The notes under the pieces are model-generated. The model had not been told where the DNA came from and did not search any database. It saw nothing but the letters and a program-made list of their open reading frames with translations. From Polaribacter sp. (GTDB taxonomy: Bacteria > Bacteroidota > Bacteroidia > Flavobacteriales > Flavobacteriaceae), in NCBI GenBank assembly GCA_029245785.1, contig JAQWOR010000037.1, positions 1-56,619 of the forward strand: a stretch of 56,619 nucleotides of DNA. The letters are read 5' to 3'. The first letter of the stretch is position 1. Each line of letters begins with the position of its first letter. This document shows positions 16,141 through 23,287 of the stretch, in pieces. Both the position numbers and the translations under genes were made by a program.

Positions 16141-16968
16141 ATGAAATTAAATTTAACAAAACCGATCGTATTTTTCGATTTAGAAACTACAGGAATCAAT
16201 ATTGCTACGGATAAAATTGTAGAGATTTCGATCTTAAAAGTATTTCCAAATGGAAATAAAGAAAGTAAAACATGGTTGGTAAATCCAGAAATTGAAATTC
16301 CGAAAGAAGCCTCAGATATTCACGGAATTACCAATGAACAAGTGGTTACAGAACCTACTTTTAAAGAGTTGGCTCCGCAAGTTAGCACGTTAATTGCTGG
16401 TTGTGATTTGGCAGGGTTTAATTCCAATCGTTTTGATATTCCGTTATTGGCAGAAGAATTAATGCGTGCAGGTATTGATTTTGATATGAAAGATCGAAAA
16501 GCAATTGATGTACAAGTTATTTTTCATAAAAAAGAACAACGAACATTAAGTGCTGGTTATCAATTTTATTGTGGAAAAGAATTGGAAGGCGCACACGGAG
16601 CAGAAGCAGATACCAATGCCACCTATGAAATTTTATTGGCGCAATTAGATAAATATGAAGATATTGGAGATACGGTAACAGCTTTGAGTGACTTTTCTAC
16701 ACACGGAAAGCGTGCTGATTTTGCAGGATTCATTTTGTTTAATGATACTGATCAAGAGATTTTTTCTTTTGGTAAATACAAAGGAAGAACAGTAGAAGAG
16801 GTCTTGAAAGAAAACCCGGGCTACAATGCGTGGATTCAAAATGCGGATTTTCCGTTGTATACAAAAAAAGTGTTGCAAGAAATAAAAGAACGGATGTCGG
16901 CTCCAAAAGACACCATGACGGATGTTGAAAAGCTATCAGCATTGCAACAAAAATTTAATTTGAGGTAA
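16141..16968 (+). CDS. DnaQ-like 3'-5' exonuclease with C-terminal DUF3820-type domain
   Basis: DEDDh exonuclease of 275 aa. Motif I is FFDLETTG (Asp13, Glu15), motif II is around AGFNSNRFDIPLL, and motif III is HGAEADTNAT (His and Asp). The nuclease fold ends near residue 175. A second small domain (FSFGKYKGRTVEEVLKENPG; NADFPLYTKKVL) resembles the C-terminal domain seen in exodeoxyribonuclease X and DUF3820 proteins. It acts on DNA or RNA 3' ends; it could be a proofreading subunit relative or a stand-alone repair nuclease. Monocistronic. Confidence 0.88.
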   Translation: MKLNLTKPIVFFDLETTGINIATDKIVEISILKVFPNGNKESKTWLVNPEIEIPKEASDIHGITNEQVVTEPTFKELAPQVSTLIAGCDLAGFNSNRFDIPLLAEELMRAGIDFDMKDRKAIDVQVIFHKKEQRTLSAGYQFYCGKELEGAHGAEADTNATYEILLAQLDKYEDIGDTVTALSDFSTHGKRADFAGFILFNDTDQEIFSFGKYKGRTVEEVLKENPGYNAWIQNADFPLYTKKVLQEIKERMSAPKDTMTDVEKLSALQQKFNLR

Positions 16969-17073
16969 TTAAAAAGGCGAATTAGCTCTTTTTTACACTT
17001 TGCTAGGTGATGATTAACAAGAAATTAAGAAAGAGTTTCTAATTGTTTTTTACTTTGCTAGAAAATTAGAAAA

Positions 17074-17982
17074 ATGAAAAAATACGCGCTATTACTTTTG
17101 TTGATTAGCGCTCAAAGCTTTTGTCAACAAGTAGTTTTAAAAGGTCAGGTTTTAAATAAAAGAACCAAAGCACCAGTAGCATATGTAAATCTCAGTTTTT
17201 TAAAAAGAAATATAGGAATATCTTCTACAGAAGATGGGACATTTACTTTAGAGATAGATAACAAACAATTAAACCAAAAAGTTCATGTTTCTTGTTTGAA
17301 TTATAAGGATACAATTGTTGTTGCGAAAGAATTGCAATACAAACCACTTTATTTGACTCCTAAGAATTACGAATTGAAAGAGGTTGTCATTTCTAAAAAG
17401 CTTGATAGAGAATTTGAGATTGACAAGTTTAGACGAAAGGATTTAAAGAGTGGTTTTGGAGGAACAAAAGGAAATCCATGGATAGTTGCCAAATATTTTA
17501 GGTATGAAGATGTGTACAAAAACACACCTTATTTAAAAAATGTTACCGTTTATTTTACATCTTTGGTACTTAGAAAAAGAGCAAGATTTAGAATTCGGTT
17601 TTTTAAAATTAATGAGATTACTGGAGAGCCTTCAGAAGATTTGATTAAAGATGATGTTATCGTGAATATTAAAAAAATACACGGAAAAATAAAAGTAGCT
17701 ATTTCTAAATTTGATATTGAATTTCCGAAAGAAGGTTTTTTTGTTGGTTTAGAAAGATTACATATTCCGTATAATTTTTACAAAACAACTTATACAATGC
17801 AAGGAAGTAGAAAGAAGTACAAGAAGGTAGATGTAGCACCAATTTTTGCAGGAACAGAAGATAGTAAGAATAGTTGCTGGGCATTTGAGAGCGGAAAATG
17901 GTTTAATTGGTCAAAGTTTATGAATAAAAACCAAATTAAAGAAACAAGTACTCCTGCTATTTCTTTAACTTTATCGAATTAA
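17074..17982 (+). CDS. Carboxypeptidase-regulatory-like domain protein, exported
   Basis: A 302-aa protein with signal peptide MKKYALLLLLISAQSFCQQ, then the carboxypeptidase-D regulatory-like domain at about residues 22-100 (VVLKGQVLNKRTKAPVAYVN; ISSTEDGTFTLEI). This beta-sandwich is common in flavobacterial envelope proteins and TonB receptors. The remaining 200 residues are beta-rich and basic, with no barrel or plug domain that I can see. Location is periplasm or outer-membrane surface; function is unknown. The next gene starts 12 bases downstream, so they are probably cotranscribed. Confidence 0.75.
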   Translation: MKKYALLLLLISAQSFCQQVVLKGQVLNKRTKAPVAYVNLSFLKRNIGISSTEDGTFTLEIDNKQLNQKVHVSCLNYKDTIVVAKELQYKPLYLTPKNYELKEVVISKKLDREFEIDKFRRKDLKSGFGGTKGNPWIVAKYFRYEDVYKNTPYLKNVTVYFTSLVLRKRARFRIRFFKINEITGEPSEDLIKDDVIVNIKKIHGKIKVAISKFDIEFPKEGFFVGLERLHIPYNFYKTTYTMQGSRKKYKKVDVAPIFAGTEDSKNSCWAFESGKWFNWSKFMNKNQIKETSTPAISLTLSN

Positions 17983-17994
17983 ATAAATACAACA

Positions 17995-18489
17995 ATGTTT
18001 ACAACATATCAAAATTTACCAGAGAACTCTAGGGTTTGGATTTATCAATCTGACAGAGAGTTTACCGAAGAGGAGGTCGGTTTTATTTCAACGAAAGCAA
18101 CAGCTTTTATTGAACAATGGACACGCCATGGAGATAATTTAAAAGGCTCGTTTACCATTAAATACAATCAGTTTTTAATGTTGGCAGTAGATGAAGGTTT
18201 TAACAATGTTTCAGGCTGTTCCATAGACGCTTCAGTTCGTTTTGTACAACAACTGGAAACCGAATTACAATTGGATTTAATGAACAAACTCAATGTGTCT
18301 TTTAAGGACGGAGATCGAATTAATATTGTAAAATTGGCTGATTTTCAAAAATTTGTAAGCGCACAAAAAATCACAAAAGACACCATCGTTTTTAACAATA
18401 TGGTGCAAACAAAAAAAGAGGTCGAAACCCAATTGGAAGTTCCAGTAAATAAAAGTTGGCACCAACGGTTTTTAAGTGTAATCAAATAA
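17995..18489 (+). CDS. Conserved flavobacterial protein, unknown function
   Basis: 164 aa, soluble, no signal peptide. Homologues in Bacteroidota are, as I remember, often labelled 'ABC transporter ATPase', but I see no Walker A, signature or Walker B motif, so that label would be wrong. Visible pattern: FTEEEVGFISTKATAFIEQW, HGDNLKGSFTIKYNQFL, and GCSIDASVRFVQQLE with Asn/Ser-rich turns. Twelve bases after the preceding exported protein and 43 bases before the GH3 gene, all on the plus strand. Confidence 0.75.
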   Translation: MFTTYQNLPENSRVWIYQSDREFTEEEVGFISTKATAFIEQWTRHGDNLKGSFTIKYNQFLMLAVDEGFNNVSGCSIDASVRFVQQLETELQLDLMNKLNVSFKDGDRINIVKLADFQKFVSAQKITKDTIVFNNMVQTKKEVETQLEVPVNKSWHQRFLSVIK

Positions 18490-18532
18490 TAGTATCAAAA
18501 ACAGTTTGTTTAAAGAGATGTTAACCATACAT

Positions 18533-21457
18533 ATGAATAAGAAATTAGTAGTACTAGTAAGTGTATTAATATTTGTTGTAAAGGCTCAAACCCAATCACT
18601 AGATCCTTTAAGGACAAAAGATGCCATTGCACAAGAAAAATGGGTAGATAGTATTTTAAATAACATGACTGTTGATGAAAAAATAGGGCAGTTATTTATG
18701 ATGCAAGCGTATTCTAATAAAGATGAAAAGCACACAAAAGAAATTGTAGACTTGCTAGAAAATTACCATGTTGGGAGTTTAATTTTTATGCAAGGAACTC
18801 CAGAAAAACAGGCGGTGTTGACTAATAAGTACCAGGCGCTGTCTAAAACTCCTTTGCTCATTGCAATAGATGCAGAATGGGGCTTAGACATGCGATTAAA
18901 AAACTCTTTTCGATACCCTTGGAATATGACCTTGGGAGCTGTCAGAGACAATAGTTTGATAGAGCAGTTTGGAGTTCAGTTAGGAAAGCATTGTAAACGG
19001 CTAGGCATTCACATCAATTTTGCACCTGTTGTAGATGTAAATACCAACCCTAAAAACCCCATTATAGGCAATCGCTCTTTTGGTGAAAGTAAATTCAATG
19101 TAACTGAAAAGGCAAGTGCTTTTATTAAAGGAATGCAAGATCAGAAGGTATTGGCAAATGCCAAGCATTTTCCTGGTCATGGAGATACTGCTACAGATTC
19201 ACATCATACATTACCTGTTATTAATTTTGATAAAGTTCGCTTAGATACCTTAGAACTGTATCCTTATAAAAAACTATTTGATGAAAATTTAGCGAGTGTA
19301 ATGACTGCACATTTGAGCATTCCGAATTTAGAAGCTAATAAAAAATTACCTTCATCCTTATCAAAAAAGGTAGTAACCGATTTATTGAAACACCAATTAG
19401 GTTTCTTGGGATTGATTATTACCGATGGCTTAAATATGAAAGGAGCAGCAAACTACTCGAGTGCCTCAGAAATTAACTTGGCCGCTATTTTAGCAGGGAA
19501 TGACTTGTTGTTAATTCCGCATGAAATACCAGCTACAGTTGCCTTATTTCGAAAAGCAATTGCAAATAAAACACTTAGTATAGAACGATTGGATCATTCT
19601 GTTCGTAAGAATTTAAAAGCGAAATATTGGGCGGGTTTGCATCAATACCAGCCAATAAAATTAGAAAACCTACACGAAGATTTAAACTCAACTGCAGATG
19701 TCTTATTGCATAGAACCTTGGTAGAAAACTCCATTACGGTACTGAAAAATAAAAACGAGATCATCCCTATTCAAGAGTTAGATAAAAAGAAAATTGCCTA
19801 CGTAAAAATAGGAGCTGCACCGAATGACTCTTTTGTAACAATGCTACAAAATTATGCACAGGTGGATGTTGTTTCTGAAACACACCTTTCTGATTTAATT
19901 GCAAAACTAAAACCGTATAATTTGGTAATTATTGGCTATCATTCTTCAAATGCAAATCCGTGGAAAGGATTTAAGTTTAAAGATGAAGAGTTGGTAAAAA
20001 TTCAAGAAATTGCAAGAAATAAGACTGTTATTTTAGATGTGTTTGCAAGTCCATATAGTTTATTAGATGTAAAGACGTTTGCAAATATAGAAGGACTTGT
20101 GGTTTCGTATCAGAACAGTAAAATAGCCCAAGAAATTTCTGCACAACAATTATTTGGAGGTTTAAGAACACAAGGAAAACTGCCAGTAAACATCAATAAA
20201 GAATTTAAAGAAGGGCTTGGCTTGTATACATCATCACTGAGTAGGTTGCGCTACGGAATTCCAGAAGAAGTACATTTGTCTTCGTTAAAATTGGCAAAAA
20301 TAGATTCGGTTGCCAATGAAGTAATTAAGCAGAAAATGGCACCAGGATTACAAGTTTTAGTAGCAAGATACGGACGGGTTGTTTATCAAAAAAGTTTTGG
20401 ATTTCATACCGCTAATTCAAAACAAAGAGTTAAAAATTCAGACATGTATGACGTGGCTTCTTTGACTAAAATTTTAGCAACATTGCCGCTATTGATGAAA
20501 GCAGAAGGAGAGGGGAAGATACACATTGAGAGTTCTCTAAAAAGACTAGTGCCAGAACTTAAAGGATCTAATAAAGATACAATTACCATAAAAGAAGTGT
20601 TGTCTCATAATGCTCGTTTAAAAGCATGGATTCCTTTTTATAAAGGAGCACAAGATAGTATTACAGGAAAAAACTTGACAAGCTATTACAGAAGTAAAAA
20701 GAGTAAAAAATACGGAATTCAGGTTGCTGAAGACATGTATTTAAAAACGAGTTTTAAAGATTCTATTTTTAAATACATAAAGAACGCAGATCAACGAGAG
20801 CAATTAGGGTATAAATACAGTGATTTAGGCTATTATTTGTTTAAAAAAGTACTAGAAAAAAAATACAAAAGCCCTTTAGAAAAGTTAACGCAGCAATATT
20901 TTTATCAATCGTTAGGAGCAAATAGAACAAGTTACTTACCGCTTCAGAAGTTTTCTAAAAAAGAGATTGTTCCAACAGAAGAAGACGGTTATTTTAGAAA
21001 TCAGTTATTGCATGGGTATGTACATGATATGGGAGCTGCAATGCAAGGAGGTGTTGGAGGTCATGCAGGGTTGTTTTCTAACTCAAATGATATTGCTAAG
21101 CTAATGCAGCTTTATTTGCAAAAAGGGTTTTACGGAGGGAAAAGATACCTTAAAGGAACTTCATTAGAAACATTTAATAAACGCTACTATAAAAGTCAAA
21201 AGATACGCAGAGCTTTGGGTTTTGATAAACCTCAGTTAGATCCAGAAGTGATGGCCACTTGTGGCTGTGTTTCTGATGAGAGTTTTGGACATAGTGGTTT
21301 TACAGGTTCCTATGCATGGGCAGATCCAGAAAGTGGAATTGTCTATGTGTTTTTGTCAAATCGGGTGTATCCAACAATGGAAAACAAGGAGCTGATAAAG
21401 CAAAATGTAAGAACAGAAATTCAGCAGCTCATTCAAGATGCTATTCTGTTGGAGTAG
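18533..21457 (+). CDS. Glycoside hydrolase family 3 / beta-lactamase-fold serine hydrolase fusion
   Basis: A 974-aa exported protein with two enzyme modules. The GH3 N-terminal domain (residues about 30-390) has the NagZ-type KHFPGHGDTATDSH motif near 211 and the nucleophile Asp in IITDGLNMKGA near 296; it is a likely beta-N-acetylhexosaminidase acting on peptidoglycan. A linker/GH3 C-terminal-like domain runs to about 580. The class C beta-lactamase-like module (about 590-960) has SLTK as SxxK near 641, YSD in place of YxN, and HSG in place of KTG. The start at 18533 is chosen to begin the signal peptide (MNKKLVVLVSVLIFVV). The last 17 bases overlap the convergent plsC-like gene. Confidence 0.88.
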   Translation: MNKKLVVLVSVLIFVVKAQTQSLDPLRTKDAIAQEKWVDSILNNMTVDEKIGQLFMMQAYSNKDEKHTKEIVDLLENYHVGSLIFMQGTPEKQAVLTNKYQALSKTPLLIAIDAEWGLDMRLKNSFRYPWNMTLGAVRDNSLIEQFGVQLGKHCKRLGIHINFAPVVDVNTNPKNPIIGNRSFGESKFNVTEKASAFIKGMQDQKVLANAKHFPGHGDTATDSHHTLPVINFDKVRLDTLELYPYKKLFDENLASVMTAHLSIPNLEANKKLPSSLSKKVVTDLLKHQLGFLGLIITDGLNMKGAANYSSASEINLAAILAGNDLLLIPHEIPATVALFRKAIANKTLSIERLDHSVRKNLKAKYWAGLHQYQPIKLENLHEDLNSTADVLLHRTLVENSITVLKNKNEIIPIQELDKKKIAYVKIGAAPNDSFVTMLQNYAQVDVVSETHLSDLIAKLKPYNLVIIGYHSSNANPWKGFKFKDEELVKIQEIARNKTVILDVFASPYSLLDVKTFANIEGLVVSYQNSKIAQEISAQQLFGGLRTQGKLPVNINKEFKEGLGLYTSSLSRLRYGIPEEVHLSSLKLAKIDSVANEVIKQKMAPGLQVLVARYGRVVYQKSFGFHTANSKQRVKNSDMYDVASLTKILATLPLLMKAEGEGKIHIESSLKRLVPELKGSNKDTITIKEVLSHNARLKAWIPFYKGAQDSITGKNLTSYYRSKKSKKYGIQVAEDMYLKTSFKDSIFKYIKNADQREQLGYKYSDLGYYLFKKVLEKKYKSPLEKLTQQYFYQSLGANRTSYLPLQKFSKKEIVPTEEDGYFRNQLLHGYVHDMGAAMQGGVGGHAGLFSNSNDIAKLMQLYLQKGFYGGKRYLKGTSLETFNKRYYKSQKIRRALGFDKPQLDPEVMATCGCVSDESFGHSGFTGSYAWADPESGIVYVFLSNRVYPTMENKELIKQNVRTEIQQLIQDAILLE

Positions 21458-22481
21458 GAGAAAGTTTTACATAAACAAGCGTTAAAATTGCGGTCAGTAT
21501 TAAATAATAGCCTGCTATTTTTGCCGTGTAAAAATAAGAAATTGCAAGACTTTGTAGTACGTAGAATAGAGGGAATAGAGAAATTACTAATGCCACTCTA
21601 AAGGTATCTATAAATTCTCTTTCGTCAATTTTTTTTACTACTATTTTCCAAATAAGATACGGAATTATACTGTTTAAAAGAAGTAGGTAATAGATTGGTT
21701 TTACAAAGTGTAATCCTTTTTTATAATACACAAAACGCTTGTTTAAAATTGAGTGATTGACAGTGTTTACTTTTGTGAAATCGGTATTGTTCTTGTTTAG
21801 CTTTTCTAATATTGAAGCGTAATTTACATCATCAGAAATGTGAACAGATATTTTTTTCAACTGGTTAGAGACTTGTTCTTTTAGAAGGTTTGTTGAGGTG
21901 CTTATCTCTGTTGGATTGTAAAGGGTGTTTGCAGCGATAGGAGCTCCGTAATGTATGGCAACTTTACTAGGAAACTGACCAACGTTTTGGTAACTAATTC
22001 CGACTGGAATAATTGTAATTTCTAAGTCAGGATATCTTTCTAAGGCACCAAAAATAATCCGTGTAAAACCTTTACTAATTGTTCTAATAGTGCGTCTTTG
22101 GTCATGACTTCCTTCTGGAAATATCATGAGTGTTTTCTGGGTTTTTAAAATTTCAAAACAATCTTTAAATACAGCTTCGTTTTTAGAGATTTCTTTTCGT
22201 CCATCTCTAATTCTATAGATTGGCATTAGGTGTAAACTTCTTAGTATTTTGTCTGCTAATGCATTTTTAAAAGCAGCAGCTCTTACTAAGTAAAAGGTGT
22301 CTCTTGGTACATTGGTGGTAACAACCAAAGGATCTAGTAAGCCGTTTGGGTGGTTTACAGCAAATAATACAGCGCCCTTTTTAGGAATATTTTCTTTACC
22401 AACAGTAATTATTTTTTTTGTATAAAAAAACAATCCTATTTTAATGTAAAACTTAATACAACGATACCAAAGTGTTTTCAA
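21441..22481 (-). CDS. 1-acyl-glycerol-3-phosphate acyltransferase-like (PlsC family)
   Basis: Membrane acyltransferase of 346 aa. The acyltransferase block is FAVNHPNGLLDPLV (the Bacteroidota form with five residues between His and Asp), followed by MPIYRIRDG and the phosphate-binding FPEGSHDQRR. The C-terminal 100 residues carry two or three membrane helices. The only plausible start is TTG at 22481 (MKTLWYRCIKFYIKIG); no ATG occurs in the first 85 codons. It follows the Crp/Fnr gene; if that gene were read through its internal stop it would end nine bases before this start, so the pair looks like a former tight operon. Role: phospholipid or ornithine-lipid acylation. Confidence 0.85.
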   Translation of the reverse strand: MKTLWYRCIKFYIKIGLFFYTKKIITVGKENIPKKGAVLFAVNHPNGLLDPLVVTTNVPRDTFYLVRAAAFKNALADKILRSLHLMPIYRIRDGRKEISKNEAVFKDCFEILKTQKTLMIFPEGSHDQRRTIRTISKGFTRIIFGALERYPDLEITIIPVGISYQNVGQFPSKVAIHYGAPIAANTLYNPTEISTSTNLLKEQVSNQLKKISVHISDDVNYASILEKLNKNNTDFTKVNTVNHSILNKRFVYYKKGLHFVKPIYYLLLLNSIIPYLIWKIVVKKIDEREFIDTFRVALVISLFPLFYVLQSLAISYFYTAKIAGYYLILTAILTLVYVKLSPTPTE

Positions 22482-22568
22482 GATGAGTGGCTAAAATCCT
22501 TGTGCTATTTTTTTTAAGTGAGCGGTATTTATCAATGAAATATTTTTCCCTTTTAAACCAATGGTCCC

Positions 22569-23177
22569 TTATTTTTTAAATTCTGATAAAAGAAGAATGG
22601 CAGATTCTGTTGCTGTACCAATTATATTAGCAATATCTTCTCTAGACAAATGAATGTTTAAAACAGTCTCTGCATCATGGCCAAATTTAGTATCTAAATA
22701 GAGTAACATTTCTGCCAAGCGTTGTTTGACTGTTTTTTGAGCCATATCTACAATAACATTGTCTGCATTTTTTAGTGACGCAGCCATCTTTTTTAAGACA
22801 TTCATCGTAAAATCAGGGTTTTCTTGTAAGTCTGTAATAATTTCTTCTTTTGGAATAAAGCATACTTCCATATCGCTAATAGCAGTTGCTTTTAGGTTGG
22901 ATACCTCATCGCTTACCAAGCTTCGTTCTCCTATAATATCTCCTTTTTGAATTAAAAAGAGAATTTGCTCTCTTCCATTAGAACTCATTTTAGAAACTTT
23001 AGAAATTCCACTACTAATACAGTATACACCATTTAAATGTTCTCCTTCGTCAAAAACTGTTTCCCCTTTTTTGATGGTGACAGAGGTTTTACATCCCGAA
23101 ATTCGAGTTAATTCCTTTTTTGTTAAAGATTTTAAAGAATTTAATTGTCGTACAATACACTGTTCACATTTGCTCAT
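22569..23177 (-). CDS. Crp/Fnr-family regulator, interrupted in the winged helix
   Basis: 202 aa as read. N-terminal CEQC motif, a cyclic-nucleotide-binding-like beta-roll (KKGETVFDEGEHLNGVYC; QKGDIIGERSLVS), dimerisation helix, then the helix-turn-helix SREDIANIIGTATESAILLLSEF. Translation stops at TAA (22569-22571) right after SEFKK. In the same frame the next 25 codons, ending TAG at 22491, spell the missing wing (GTIGLKGKNISLINTAHL...). One base change in one codon thus separates this from a full-length regulator of about 228 aa. It adjoins the cbb3 oxidase genes and is probably their oxygen/redox regulator. The recognition helix is intact; DNA binding without the wing is uncertain. Confidence 0.85.
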   Translation of the reverse strand: MSKCEQCIVRQLNSLKSLTKKELTRISGCKTSVTIKKGETVFDEGEHLNGVYCISSGISKVSKMSSNGREQILFLIQKGDIIGERSLVSDEVSNLKATAISDMEVCFIPKEEIITDLQENPDFTMNVLKKMAASLKNADNVIVDMAQKTVKQRLAEMLLYLDTKFGHDAETVLNIHLSREDIANIIGTATESAILLLSEFKK

Positions 23178-23203
23178 AGGTAACTTTATGGATTAAAATC
23201 GTT

Positions 23204-23211
23204 CAAAGATA
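23204..23211 (-). promoter_or_regulatory. -7 element of the Crp/Fnr gene
   Basis: TATCTTTG on the minus strand, an exact TAnnTTTG. The FNR-type box at 23221-23232 begins nine bases upstream and so overlaps the spacer/-33 zone, the position expected for autorepression. Confidence 0.5.
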
Positions 23212-23220
23212 CTTAAAAAC

Positions 23221-23263
23221 TGATAATTATCATATTTTAAAATAAAGTATAAGAAGACCTTTG
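23221..23263 (+). promoter_or_regulatory. FNR-type box and promoter of ccoI
   Basis: TGATAATTATCA (23221-23232) is a perfect palindrome matching the FNR core TGATnnnnATCA. A -7-like element GACCTTTG at 23256-23263 differs from TAnnTTTG by one base. The box centre lies 29.5 bases before the -7 element, so about -42 from the expected transcription start, the class II activator position. Confidence 0.6.
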
Positions 23264-23287
23264 CACTAGGCATTTAGAGTAAATAAT

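Noticed and set aside
17995..18489. ABC transporter ATPase label for the 164-aa protein
   Set aside because: No Walker A, signature or Walker B motif is present.
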